Positions 1 through 15,600 of a DNA stretch of 64,000 nt are shown in pieces. This DNA is from Adineta steineri (lineage: Eukaryota; Rotifera; Eurotatoria; Adinetida; Adinetidae). The translations under genes and the position numbers were made by a program. Every line of letters starts with the position of its first letter. Positions within the stretch are counted from its first letter, which is position 1. Where the stretch lies: assembly GCA_905250115.1 (NCBI GenBank), contig CAJNOI010000284.1, positions 18,829-82,828 on the forward strand, written 5' to 3'. The notes below the pieces were generated by a model. That model worked only from the letters and a program-made list of their open reading frames with translations. It was not told where the DNA came from and made no database searches.

Positions 1-3000
1 TTTAATATGTATTGTTTCTGTTTCAATAAATTCTCCTTGTCCAAATTCATTTGATGCAGCTACACGTAATTTATATTGTGTATCAGGTGTTAAATCAGTT
101 ACAAGACATGTACATGCTTGTAATGAATCATTAACAGTTTGCCATGTTAAACGACCCATTACTTGTTTTTCAACAATATAATTTCGAATAGGTGCATTAC
201 CAGTATCAATAGGTGGTAAAAATGTAAGTATACATGCTGTAGGACTATGCTGTTTAACTTTCAATTGTTCACATAAACCAGGAGGTACTTGACGTCCTTT
301 AAATTGAAATGATAATGTTCCTGCATTGTTGGAACGATCACCGGATGCATTTTCAGCAAAAACACGTACTTCATATAGACTATTACGCATAAGATGTTCA
401 ACACGAATACTTGTTCCAGTTGATTCACCAACTGGTACCCAAACTTTTTTCGATGCTTCACGTTTTTCAATAATATAACGTTTAGTTTTTGAACTTTCAC
501 GCCAATTAAGTGTTATACCATCATCAGTTTCTTCTGTTATTGTTAAATTTTCTGGTGTATCTGGTGGTTCAATTGTACGTTTAAGTGATAAAACTTGCGT
601 TTCACGTGTTGGTGATGAACGTCGACCATTACGTGTTAATGTTCGAAGACGAAATTGATAAGATAAATCTGTTTTAAAATCTGTTCGTGTATATGTTGTT
701 TCACTTGCATCAGCTTTATCTAATTCAAGCCATGAACGTTCTTCAGAATTCCATGCTTCGATAATATAAGATGATATTGTATCAGTTTTATCTTGTAATG
801 AACCTGTAGCTGGTAACCATGTTAATGTTATTGATTGACCTTTAACTTTACCAATTTCAACATCACGTGGTTTTGGTAATGAAACTAAAAATTAATAAAA
901 AAAATTTAGGACGATTTAAAAGAAAAAGAATTGCTTACTATCTTTGGCATCAATTTGTACAGGTCTATCAATTTCACAAGATGCTGATAACCCTTCTTCG
1001 TTTTCAGCTGTAATACGTATTAAATGTTGAGCATTTAATGGTAAATTTTCAATCTCATATGTTGTTGTTTTACTACGTCCTTCTTTTAACCACGTTGTTC
1101 GGTTTGTATCACGTCGTTCAATAATATAAGCACGTATTGGTTTACCACCATCAGATTCAGGTGCATCCCATTGTATACGTACTGTTTGTCCAATAATTTC
1201 ATTGACAACAAGATTTTTTGGTGGTGATGGAACATCATATGGATTTCGACAAAGAACAGCTGTATCTAATTCAAGCCATTCACTTTGAAGATCATCTTCA
1301 TTCAATGCACATACACGGAAATAATAACTTGAACCTTCAGTTAATTCTGAGATAACAAGATTGAACTGACTTGTTGAAACTTTCTTTACTGGAATCCAAT
1401 GTGCTTTAAGTGCATCACGACGTTCAATAATATATCCTGCAAGATCACTTGAACCACTTGATAATGATGGTTTCCATGATATAGCTATGGATGTTGGATC
1501 ATGATTTGTCGTTACTAATGGCTTACCAGGCATAGATGGAGGTTCTAAAAACAATAGTTAAATAAAAGATGAAAAATATTTAAAACAGATAAACTTACCA
1601 CTTTGTTTTTGTGGTTTTACAGCTTTTTCCAATGATTTTGGTTCACTATATCCAATAGCATTTGCTGATTTAATACGGAAATTATAATAGAGATTTTCAT
1701 CGAGTTTTGTTACTCGAAAACTTGTTGCGATGGGTGGTAAAATTTGTACTTGTACCCATTCAGTATTTTTACCTTTCTTTTCACGCATTTCTAATAGATA
1801 TTCTGTTAATGGACTACCACCATCGTTACGTGACGATTCCCATTGTAATGTTATAGATGAATCACTTTTAGCTATAACATCAAGTTTAGCTGGTGGTTCA
1901 GGTACATCAATTTTACGTGATAATTTGACAGGTTGTTCTAATGCCAATGGTTCTAATGATTGTCCTTCAGAATTTTCTGAAAAGATTTGAATTACATAAG
2001 AACCTTCTTCAGGTAAATCTTTTATTGTAAAACGACATATATCACCAGATACATGTCCAGCCTAAATAAAAAATAAAAGTCTATATTGATTGATTGATTG
2101 ATGTAACTTACTGTAACCCAAATGGGTCTTGATATATCACGTCTTTGAATTGAATAACCAGTTAATGTTGTACCACCATCATGCAATGGTGGTTGCCATG
2201 AACATTCAATTGAATTTGATGAAACAATCTTTGTTAATAATGGTCCTTCAGGTTTATCTGGACGTGTATATGGACTCTTAGCAACAATTGGATCAACTGT
2301 TGTTAATGGTGGTGACATTCCAACTGAATTCTCAGCAAATACACGAAAATGATATGCAACATCTTCAATTAATTCTTTTGCTGCATATGTAAATGTACTT
2401 GGATCATTATATCCAACACGTTGCCAAACTGTTCTTGTTGCATCACGTTTTTCAACAACATAACCAATAAGTTCGGCTCCACCATCATCCTTACATGGTC
2501 CCCAACTAATAGTTATTGAATCACGTGTTATCATTAAAGCACTTATAGGACCAATAGGTGCTGATGGAACAGCACTCTTTTGACGTGGAATAACTGGTCT
2601 TGTTAATTCTGTTGGTTTTGATTCTCCTAGTTCATTAACAGCTTTAATACGGAAATAATATTCTTTTTCTTCTTTCAAATGTCCAATCGAAGCACTTGTT
2701 ACATATGGATCAGGTTCAGCAACAGCTTTCCATGGTGTTGATTCTTTATCACCAATACGTTGTTCAATAAGAAAATTTTTAATTTGCATATTTTCTCCAC
2801 CTGTAAATTTTGGTATTTCCCATTCTAATGTACAACTACTAATATCAATATCACTAACAAAGAATGGTACAGGCGCATGTGGAACTGTTTTTGGTCGTTT
2901 TAATATTACATCTTCACTATCAAGTGGTTGTGAAAGACCAACAATATTTTTTGACATAATACGAAATACATATGTTGTATCTTCTTTCAAATTTCTTATA

Positions 3001-6000
3001 TCAACTGTTGTTTCATTACCAGAAACACTTTCTAATTGTGTCCATGAATGTCGATTAACTTCTTTACCTTCAATAATATAACATGTTATTTTTGTACCAC
3101 CATCTTCAGTTGCTGGTAACCATGTTAATGTACAACCAGTTTGATTTATTGCATCGACTTTAATTGGACCATTAGGTGGACCAGGACGTTCAAATGGTAA
3201 TTTAGCTGTAACAGTATGTTCTAATTCTAATGGTTCACTTATACCTATATCATTTTCTGCAAATATTCTAAATAAATAACTTGTTTGATCAAGTAAACCG
3301 TTACATGTATATGTTGTATTTGTTGGACGTGTTGACGCAACTTTTGTCCACATGGATTTATTTTCTTCACGTTTTTCAATAATATATGATACTAATTCAC
3401 TTCCACCATCATCTGGACATGTATGCCATGCAAGACTAGCATAATCTTTTCCACTAGCAGTTACTTGTAATGGTCCACCAGGTGGTGATGGAACAGTTTG
3501 AACAAGTACATCAAAACGTACATTGATTGTACCACATTCATTTGTTGCTTGTATACGATATAAACCTGTATCTTTACGTGTTGCTTGACGTAATAATAAT
3601 GTACCACTATTTTCAAATAAATCAAGTGTTGCATGATTTTCTTGTGATTCATCTGTTCGACTAATTGTTAATTCTGGTTCAGGTGAACCAGAAAATGTGA
3701 ATGGTATACGTATAGATGAATTAAGTCCAACAATAATTTGTTTTCGATATTTTGAGTCATAGTCAATTTTAGGTGCTGCTAAAACAGTTAATTGAATTTC
3801 TTTACTATCACTACCATAATCATTTTGAATTTCTAATGTATATTTTCCAGCATCATTTTCTTGTACTTCTTTGATATAAAGAATAAGAATACCTTCGGCA
3901 AGTGATGAAGTATAACGGCCAGTTGTTAGAGGAAGTTTTCGACCACCTCGATACCAAATTATTTCTGGTTCAGGTGAACCAGTAATAGTTGCTTCAATAC
4001 GTCCTTGACTACCAGCAGTTATTGTTTGATTGGGGAATTTTTCAATATGTGGTGCAATACCTTGTCGTGGAGTTCGAATATATACAGATCGATCTGTTTG
4101 AGAATATGCACTTAAACCAGCTTGATTACGTGCAGCTACACGAAATTCATATTCACCATTTGTTAATAAATCACTGAGTTTATGATAACATTCAGTAATA
4201 GGTATTGTTGTTTCTACACGTGTAAATGATGGATCAGATTTAAAACGTTGTTCAAGTATATATTCAATAATTGGACTACCATTATCACGAATAGGTGGTT
4301 TCCATGAAAGTGTACATGATGTATCAGTTAATTCATTAACATCAATAGGTCCAGGTTGTGTTGGTACATCATATGGATCTTTAATAGTCACTGATTCACT
4401 TGGACGACTATATGGACCTTGACCTTCTTCATTGACAGCAGCAACTCGGAAATCATAAATATCTCCTATGAATGAAACAAAAGACATTTAAGATAAATAT
4501 GAATTTTTTTATTTATTAACTAACCTTCAATTAAATCAATTAATTGTGCAGTTGTTCCTTCAACTAATGTTGGTATCGCTTTAACCCAACGTTTTTCTGT
4601 TTGTCTTTCAATAATATATCCTTGAATGGGTGCTCCACCATCACTATTAGGTGGTAACCATTGTAATTGGCATGATGATCTTGTTACACCAGTTACTTTA
4701 AGTTCTCGTGGTGCACCTGGTACATCAAATGGATTTTTGGCAATAAATGGTTCACTTATTTCTGTTGGCTCTGATTGACCGATTTTATTTTCTGCTAAAA
4801 CTCTTACAGTATATTTTGAACCTTTTGTTAAACGACTAAGATCATATTCTAATGTTTGACCTGTAAGACGTTCACTTTTAATATATTGTCCACGACGTAT
4901 ATCACGATATTCAACATAATAGGAAGTTATTGGTAAACCACCATCATCTAATGGTTCTTCCCATGTTACATGTGCTGAATCACCTTGTATATTATCAATT
5001 TTAAGATTACGTACGGGTTGTGGAACATTTTGAATTTGTACATCAAATGATGCTTCGGCTGTACCAGCAACATTCTTTAAGATTAATTTATAATTTCCAC
5101 CTTCATTTGCGCGTGCTCGTGATATAGATAAAGCAACAAATGTATCCGATTGTTCAGTACGTGCCCGGTCATTTTCTGGTTCCCAAACCATAGTTGGTCG
5201 AGGATAGCCAGTAACTTCGCATGATATATATAAAACTTGTCCAACAGCAACACTTATAGGTGATGGCGTCGATTTGACAATAACAGGTGGTGAATGTACA
5301 GTTACTCGAGCAGTACATTCAATTGAACCAAGAGCATTCTCTGCTATTAATTCATAAACACCTGCATCTGTTGGTGCAACTTCAGCAATAATTAATTTAA
5401 CTGTTTCACCATTAACTTCTAACTTGACATGATCATCTTCAACAATCGGATGATCATTTCTTGACCATCGATATTCTGGTGTTGGATCACCTTTAACACG
5501 TGCAGTTAATGTTACAGATCGTCCAGTAACAACAGTAATAGGTTCAAGTTCTTGAATAAATCTTGGTTTTTCACCAATAACTGGTGCTCGTATTTCAGTT
5601 TCTTTGGTAGAATTCGATGGTTCACCAAGACCAGCTAGATTTTGTGCTCGTACACGAAATTCATATTTATGTCCTGTATGTAATGAACGTATTTTTGCTG
5701 TTGTACCTTCACTTGCTTCAGTTGGAGCCTTAATAAACAAAACGATATATAACATAATCGAAAAAAAAAACAAAATCTATTATTTTAACTTACATGCCAT
5801 CTATAATTTCCAGGTGTTCGTCGTTCAACAACATAACCTGTTATTGGTGAACCACCATCGGAAAGCGGTGGTTGCCAACTTAATTCAATCCATTCATTAC
5901 CAACTGAATCAATAACTAATTCAAGTGGTGCACCTGGTTTATCTTTAATAACGAGAAAAAAAATACAATAATATAAGCAAACGAAGAATAAATAATTTAC

Positions 6001-6650
6001 CAAATGGATTTTTTGCTATAATAGTTCTTGATGGAGCACTTGGTTCTGATTGTGCAACTTTATTACAAGCAATAACTCGAAATTCATATTCACTGCCTTC
6101 AATAAGATCTTCAGAAATCACTTGAGTGATATCTGGACTAATTGGTTGTTTTGTGACTTTTGACCAACGTGTAGCACCTTGTAAACGACGTTCAACAATA
6201 TAACCTGTTAATGGTGAACCACCATCACTAGTTGGTGGTGTCCATTGAACACGACATGTTGTTGCAAATATTTCATCAATGAGAGGAGCTTCTGGTGTCG
6301 ATGGAGGATCTAGAATACATATATATAGAGATTCAATAATTTATAAAATCTATAGCTTACCAAATGGACTCTTAATAAGTATTGTTTCCGGATATTCACA
6401 TGGTTCTGATCGACCATATTTATTTTCTGCACTAACACGAAAACGATATTTAGCACCATCAATTAATCGATTAACAATTGTTTTTCTTTCTTCAAAACTC
6501 ATCACACAAACTTCATCCCATGATGAAGCTCGTCGTTCTTCACATTTTTCAATACAATAACCAGTTAATGGTGAACCACCATCATCTTCAGGTTCTTCCC
6601 ATACTAATTCACATTCACCAATATCAATTAATTTTGCCATTAAATTATTT
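1..6650 (-). other. FN3-rich C-terminal part of the titin-like protein
   Basis: In transcript direction the domain order is three FN3, two Ig (about 5,600-5,010), three FN3, two Ig (about 4,060-3,500), then eleven FN3 to the window edge. The last FN3 is cut by base 1. FN3 domains are joined by short linkers such as K-N-P-F-D-V-P-G-A-P. The paired Ig modules lie between FN3 triplets, which recalls the super-repeats of A-band titin and twitchin. The order and count come from reading core motifs, so one domain either way is possible. Confidence 0.75.
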
Positions 6651-9600
6651 GGTTTACTTGGTTTATCAAGTACTTCAATCTTACCATTCTTTTGATCTTG
6701 TCCATAATCATTCTTCAATACGATTTCATATAAACCTGAATCACTTCGTTTTGTATTATCAATTGTCATTTGTATATGTCCATGTTTAATTAATTTTGAT
6801 TTCATTTTATTATTTGTTTTATTCCATTCATAGGTTGGTTCAGGCCATCCTGTATACAAAACATCAATAACTAAGATTTGATCATGTTTAATTAATTTTG
6901 AATTTGCTTGAAATGATTTTATTTTCGGTGGTACTTGTAATTTTAAAAATGCTTGTGCTTTTTTATCACGTGCTACACATACATATTCACCTTGATCTTC
7001 AACATCAATTTGTAATAATTTCAATCGATAAATTGTATCTGTATTATGAAATTCAATTTTATCTTTTTTGAAATCTAATTCTTTCTTATTATGTAACCAT
7101 TTAACTTGTACACCTGCACGATTTAATTCACATTCAAATAAACATATATTTGGTAATTCAGTTAAGATTTGATCTTCAGGTTTACGAACAAAATATATTG
7201 GAATTTCTTCAACATTTAATCTTCCAATGGTTGTTACATCATCGGCTTGACATGTAATTATACCAATATCATCATTACCAACATCATTAATTGTTAATTT
7301 TAATACTTTTTGTGTTTTATCAAATTCAAATGCATATTTTTTCTCATCATTGTCTTCAATAGGTTTTCCATCATGTAACCATTTAAAATTAATATCACGT
7401 TTAGCTTTAACGTAACTTATTTTTGACACTGAACATTGAAATTTAGCCGATTCACCTTCTTTTGTTCCAATATCAGTTAAACGTTCAATAAAACGAACAT
7501 TTTCTTCATCAACAATAACTTTACATTGTGTTTTAACATCAGCTACACGACATGTATATTGTCCTTCATTATCAAGTGTAACATTTTTAATAACTAAACG
7601 TAATTTATTTTTTTCTCGACCAATATCATATTTTGTTCCTGATTCTATTTTTTGATCATTAAAAAACCATGCTATTGGTTTATCTGTACGATTAACAACA
7701 CATTCAAGTATTAATGTTTGATCTTCAAGTATAGTACGATCTTGTAATGTTTGAGAAAATTCAACATCAAGATCACCAACAGTTAAATTAGCAACTGTAC
7801 GTATTTGATCACTACCAGCTGTACAAGCATATTCACCTGAATCGGTTAAACTAGCATTAATAACTTTTAAGATTTGTCGTTTATTTAATGATGCTTTGGA
7901 TATTTCAAATCGACCACCACCAACTAATTTAACACCATCACGATACCATTGAATAGGTATTTCTGTTTGTGTACGTGTTGAATGAGTTTTGGATATTTCA
8001 CATTGAAATGTAACAGTTTCGCGTTCAGTTGTTTGAATATCTTCAAGTAATTGAGTAAATGCAACAGGAATTTCTAAAATGAAATAAAAACGTTACGAAT
8101 TCTATTATAAAATAACAAAAAATATTTACCTTTAACAGTAAGTTTAGCATTAATAGTTTTATCCATAATAACACAACTATATTCTCCATCATCTTCAAAT
8201 TGTGCATTATGAATAATTAATTTTTGTATTGGTCCGGAACGATCAATAGAATATTTAGCTGTTGAACGTAATTCTCGATCACCATTTCTGAACCATTTAC
8301 ATATAATTGTTTGTCCAGTTTTTTTCCATTTTGATTTACTTAATTCACATTCAAATTCAACATCTTCTTCTTCAAAACATTCACGATCTTGTAATGGTGT
8401 TGTTGTTAAAACAAATTCGGGTGGTAATTCATCAATTGTTAAATGTGCTTGAGATTTAACACGTGATGATGTTCCACCACTAACTTGACAAGAATACATT
8501 TTTTCATCGGATAATTCAACATTATGAATCACCAATGTATATTTGGTTTTTTCATTTAGTTTTGAATATTTCGAATTAGTAAAATCAATTGGTTCATCAT
8601 CACATTTCCATATAATATTAATATTTGGTTTATTTAATTCAACATAAAATTCAGAAAATTCCGTTGTACCTTCAACACATGTTTTATCACTTAATGGGAT
8701 AACAATTTCAATTGGTGCTTCTATTAAACAAAAACAAATGAGTAGAAAATAGTAAATTTAGATATGGTGATTTACCTGTAACAGTAACTTGACAAGATTG
8801 TTCTTTATCTTCAACTTTAATCGTATACATTCCAGCATCGATCATTTTCGATTCTTTAACTTCTAATCGATAAACTCTTCCATCATTGGTGGCTTCAAAT
8901 CGATTATTTTCATCTGCAGTCATTGGTATTTCTTCGATATCTTTCAACCATATAACTGTACAATTTTCTTTACTTAATGTACAACTTAATTTTAATGGTT
9001 GACCTTCTGTCACTGTTAAATTTTCAAGTGGACGTACAAATTCAACAGGTGCTTCTATAAATCAAAAGAAAAATATAATTAAATAAAACAAAAAAGGAAT
9101 TATTACCGTTCATCTTTACTAGACATGTTGTACTAGCTTGTTTTATTGTACATTGATATTGTCCATCATCTTTCATTTTACATTCATATATAGTTAATGT
9201 ATGAACTTTATCAAGTGTTTTTATAAGTATACCATCAAGAGGACTATGTGTAAGAGGTTGTCCATTACGTGTCCATACAGCTAAATTATCTTGTAATGGT
9301 TTATTTGTTTCACATTCAAGTACTAATTGTTGTTTTTCAACAATAGTTACACTTTCATCTAATGGACGAATAAATTCATAGGGTAATTCTTTAATAGTTA
9401 ATTTTCCTGATGTTTTCTCTTGTCGACAAACACAATCATAAGTAGCTGTATCATTTAATTCAACACGAGTGATAATTAAACGTTGAATTTTATTATCAAT
9501 TTCAAATTGATATTGATCATTTGGATAAATTTCTGATTGATCTTTATACCAACGAGATTGTACATTACGTTTATTAATTTCACATTCAAGTATACATTTT

Positions 9601-12600
9601 GACCATTCATCACATTCAATATTTTGTAATGGACGAGTAAATTGTAGTTTTTTCTCTTTAACAGTAACAGATGCTTTACTTGTTTTACCATTTATTTCAG
9701 CTTGATAACGTCCTTCATCAGTCAATTGACATTCATCAATAACTAATTTAATCACCGGACCTTCTCTTGTAACTTTAATACGTTCATTATCAATAATTAA
9801 TGGTTCACCATCGAATGTCCATGTAACTACATCATCCGGTCGATCTTTTGTAAGTGTACATTCTAATATAAGTGGTTCATCTTCAATAACAATTGTATTT
9901 TGTAAACCAACTTCAAATTCCGTTGGAGCATCTTCAACTCGTAATGCACCAATCGATTTAATTTCATCAGTAAATTGACATGTATATTTTCCAGCATGTT
10001 TAGTTTGGACTGAATTAAAAACTAATGCATGTATACGTCCAATAGTTTGTATTTTGATTTCATCATTTGATACTAATGCTTGTTGTTCATCATCTTTAAA
10101 CCATTGTGCTATTTTATTTTCTTTATTTATTTCACAATCATATTGATAATTTTGTGTATTTTCCATCGCTGTTGTTATATCTTTTAATTCTCGTGTAAAA
10201 TAAATAGGTAATTCATTTATTTTAACATTTGTACTTGTTTCAAGATTAACTTCAGGTATACGAAATGTATATTTACCTTGATCACCAAGTTTACCATCAG
10301 TTAATTTCAATTGATATTTTTCACCTTGAACATTCATTCGTATATGATCATTATTTTCAATAACAACACCATCTTTAAGCCATTCATATTTCAATAAATT
10401 CATTTTATTTAATTCAACAACTAATATTAAATCATCATTTTCAGTTATGACATATTCATCATTTAAACCTTGTACAAAACCTAATGGTAATTCCGTAACA
10501 TGTACTTTACATGATGATTCAACATTTTGTGATGGATAACGACATGAATAGGTTGCATTATCATTCATTTGAATATTTTTTATTATTAAACGATGAACAA
10601 GATCATTCTGTTCAAGTATAATACGTTGTTCTTCTGTATAGGATGTTAATTGTGTTGATAAACGATACCATTCAACATGAACATTTTTATTTAATTCACA
10701 TTCAAGAATTAATTCTGATGCACGTTCTTGAACTTCAACATCAGTTAACGGACGAATAAATTCAACAGGAATTTCTTTAACACTAACAAATGCTGAACTT
10801 TTTCGATCACTTTCAGTAATAACATCATAATTTCCTTCATCATTCGGTGACATATTACTAATAATTAATCGATGAGTTTTCTCATCAGTTTCAAATCGAC
10901 AACGATCATTTGCTTGAATTTCTTGATTATCAAAAAACCATTTAACTTGTTTATTTGCTTTTGTTACAATACATTCAAGTGTTAATGTATCATATTCAGT
11001 TAATGATTGATTTGATAATGGTTTTTCAAAATCAACTGGTAATTCACCAACTGTTAACATTGCTTTGGAATTTGTTGTTTCATCATAAATACATGAATAT
11101 TCTCCTGTATCATCAAGTGTTAATGAATGAATTTCTAATTGAAAATAACGTTGATTTGGTTCACCTTTACATAGAAAACGTGGTTCATCTGGTAGATCTT
11201 TACCATTTTTAAGCCATTTAACACGTTCAATTGGTTTTGTAAAGACACATTCAAATATACTTGTATCTTTCTCAACACCATTTAGATCAACAAGATGTTT
11301 AGCAATTTCAATCGGTCGTTCGGTTATTGTTAATTGCATAGATGATTCAATTTCACCAACTTCATTGGTTAATTTAACACCATATGTACCTGTATGTTCT
11401 AATTTGGTTTCAAGTATAATTAAACGATTTTTTTCAATACGAAATTCATTGGATGATGATGGAATAATTTCATTATTTCGTGTCCATTGTATTGTTGGTT
11501 CAGGATAAGCTTCAGCTTGATATTCAATGGCATATTGTTCAGTAAATTCATGAACTTGTGTATCTTTTAACTGTTCAATAAAATGTGGTCGAATAAGAAC
11601 AAGTAATTTTGTACGCATTTCAGCTGAACCAAATTCATTGGTTGCTTGACATATATATTCATTTTCATGTTCAACTTTATTAACTTGTTTTATTAATAAT
11701 ACAGATGCATTTTTATCTGTATCAAATGCAAATGAATAATTACCGTCTTTTTCCGTTAAAGTTTTATTATCGGATGTTCGACTCCTGAAATAATTTCATA
11801 TATATAATTAGAATAGTTTATTTTCAAAAAAACTTACCAAGCAAATTTTGGTATTGGATAAGCATCAATTGGACTTTCAATTCGAGCATCATCACCTTGA
11901 ATAACTTTAACTGTTTTACCAGTTTCAGAAGCAAATTGTGGTGATTTTTCACAAGATATTTTAACTTTTTTCGATTTTATACTTCCACCACCATTTGTTA
12001 ATGTACATGAATATTCACCAATATGTTTTGGTTGTGTTGATATTAATCGTAAATGATATATACGTTTATCATTTTCATCAACAACAGATTCAATTTCTCC
12101 AGGTATTAATGTTAAATCTTGATTATTAAATGTCCATTGACATTTTGGTTGTGCTTTACCTTCAGCAATTATTGTTAATTCACATGGTTCACCTTTTTGA
12201 ACAGTTCTGCCTTCAAGATCCGTAATTATTGTTGGTTTTATTTCTATTTAAAACAAATCATATTATTATTTATTGCTTAGACTAGAAAAATTACAAACCT
12301 TTTGGTGCTAAAGTCATTTTTCCTTCGGCTTGTCCAACCATATTCGCAACTTGAACAGTATAACTTGCTTTATCTTCGATATCAACACGTTTAAATACAA
12401 GTGCTTGAATACCACTATCAACTTCACTAATAACTTCAATATTATCATTTGGTAATGTTAGTGGTTCACCATTCTTTAACCATGTGACAGTAAATGGTTG
12501 TGAACCAGAAAATTTACATTGTATTCTTGCTGTTTCTTCAATAATTGGTTGTGCATCTTGTGGTTTACCTTCTAATTTTGGTTTTGTTTGTACTAATAAA

Positions 12601-15600
12601 TTACCTTCACTTTCAATTGTTTGTTCACCATTTGTAATAACAACACGATATTTACCAATATCAATTAAATCAGTTTTATTTATCGTTAATGTTATTAAAG
12701 GATATTTTGATTCAATTTTATATTTTGCTGTTCCTTTTAATTCAATATCATTAAAATACCATGTAATTACGGTTGGTTTTGGTAAACCAAAACATTCACA
12801 TGTAAATGTTACAGGTTGTCCGACGACAGTTGCAACATCAGTAAGTTTTTTAACAAATTGTAAACTAGCTTTAACAATAACATTGATATTAACTTCAGCT
12901 TTACCAGCTTTATTTTTTATTTGTAATGTATAACGTGCTTGATCATCACCATCAGCTTTCATAATTTTAAATAATTCTTTATTATTTTCTTTATCGGATG
13001 TGAATAAATAATTTGGATTTTCAGTTAATTTAAGTTCTTTACCATTTTTCAACCAAGTTATATCAACTTGTGGACGACCTTCAATTTCAAATTGATGTTC
13101 ACTTTCATCACCACGTTGTAAAGTTATATCATCCATGGTTGATGGTGATATACTTGGTGTTATTAAACATGAAAGTTTAGCTTTACTAGTAACTTCACCA
13201 AATTCATTATGTATTTTAACATTGTACTCATCTTCATCTTCGATTTGAATATTATGAATAGTTAATTGTCTTCGATCTTCAGATAATGAAATCTTTTCAT
13301 TTTCAGCTTCAAGTACTTTATCACCACGTGTCCAAATTATTTCTGGTATTGGAAAACCTTGAACATCAACAGAAAATATGGCATCTTGTCCTCGTAATAC
13401 TTCAGTATCTTTTAATTGTGCTTTTAATGTTGGTCCTGTAGTAATATTTAATTGAACAGGATGCTCAATAGTACCAATTGCATTTTCTGCACGACAAGTT
13501 ATTGTACCCATATGTTTGGTGGTATCAGCTTGTGGAATACGAAGTATATAAATACCTTTATCAGCTTGTGCTTGCATTTCAACACCTTCTTTAGTTGTTA
13601 ATGCTTTACCATCACGAAGCCATGTTACTTTAGCATTTGGATAGGCATCTACTTCACATTCAAAAACTGCTTCAGATTTATCTGGAACAGTTGAATCTTG
13701 TGGTGCACGAGTAAATGTTGGAGTTTCTAAATAATAATAGAGAAATAAAAATTTCATTTTCTTCTTATAGATTAAATAATCAACTTACTTGAAACTGTAA
13801 CTTTGCATTTTTTACTTTTAGCCATTCCACCTGTATTTTGAACAGTTGCTGTATATTCACCTTGATGATTCGGTTGCATACTAAGAATTGTAATTGTAAA
13901 TGTTTGACCATCTTCAGATTCTTTCAATTCAATTTGACCTTCAGCTGCAACAAGTTCTTCTGCGCCACGGAAAAATTTAACTGTTGGTTTAGGATTGCCA
14001 GTTGCTTCGATAGTCAATGTCATAGGTTGACCTTTGGTGGCATTAATAGCCGCTTCAAGATCACGAACGATTGTTGGTTTGATTTCTAAATAGGACAAAA
14101 ACAGTCATTGATTGAAATTTAATATTGAAATAATACAAACCTTTAACATCAAGATTAAGTTTTTGTTCAACACTTCCAACAACATTTGTTGCTTTAACAA
14201 CATATGCTCCCTTATCAGCCATTGTAGATGAATTAAAAACTAATGCAGCAATACCTTGATTTTCATCATTAGCTATTTCAATTCCTTCATTTAAAGGTTG
14301 TCCATCAACACGTGACCATTTCAATTCAGGCATTGGTAAACCAGTAAAAGTACATTGTAATCTTGCTGGTTGTCCAATTGATACTTGAGCATCAGTAGGT
14401 TTTCCAACAAGACTTGGTTTTAAGCAAACATTTAATTTTGCACTTATTTCATCTTTTTCTAAACCATTATCAGCTATAGCTTTAATAACACCGCTATCAG
14501 GTAAATCAACTTTTGAAAATGATAATATATGTGTATCTCCTTTTGATTCAACTTTTATTTTTCCTCCAGATTTTAATTCTTGATCATTTAAATAAAATGT
14601 TACTTTTGGTTTTGGTATAGCTTCTATTTGACATTGAAATGTAATTGGTTGTCCTTGTATAACATTTTCATCTTTAAATCCTTTAAGAAATGCTAATTTA
14701 GCTAAAACATTTAATTTTGATGTTGATTCTTTTTGTCCAGCACGATTTTTTACACGAATTGTATATGTACCATCATCATCGGATTGAATATTATCAATAC
14801 GTAGTGTAGTCTTAATAACTTCACCTTCAGTAGTTTCAATTTGAATATGTGGTGGAGATGCACTTAATGGTTTTTGATTTTTTAACCATTGAATTTCTGG
14901 TAACGGGCGACCAGTTATTGTTGTTGAATATTCAGTTTGTTCACGAATCTGAACATTTTTATCTTCTAACAATGGTTGAATTTCAGGAAGTTCTTCAAGT
15001 AAACGAAAACTTTATTAAAAAGAATATTTTATAAAACAAGTCAAACATACCTAAGACATTTAATTTAGCTTTACTTGTTATTTCACCAAATTCATTATGT
15101 ATTCGAACATTATATTCATCTTCATTTTCAATTTGTACATTATGTATTGTTAATTGTTTTCGATCTTCAGATAATGAAATCTTTTCATTTTCAGCTTCAA
15201 GTACTTTATCACCACGTGTCCAAATTATTTCTGGTATTGGAAAACCTTGAACATCAACAGCAAATATGGCATCTTGTCCTCGTAATACTTCAGTATCTTT
15301 TAATTGTGCTTTTAATGTTGGTCCTGTAGTAATGTTTAACTGAACTGGATGCTCAATACTACCAATCGGATTTTCTGCACGACAAATTATTGTACCCATA
15401 TGTTTGGTTGTATCAGCTTGTGGAATACGAAGTGTATAAATACCTTTATCAGCTTGTGCTTGCATTTCAACCCCTTCTTTAGTTGTTAATGCTTTACCAT
15501 CACGAATCCATGTCACTTTAGCTGCTGGATAAGCATCTATTTCACATTCAAAAACGGCTTCCGATTTTTCAGCAAGTGTTAAATCTAGTGGTGCTCGTAT

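Noticed and set aside
14993..15050. A 41-bp intron 15010-15050
   Set aside because: That acceptor breaks the reading frame. The acceptor at 14993-14994 gives a 58-bp intron in phase 1.
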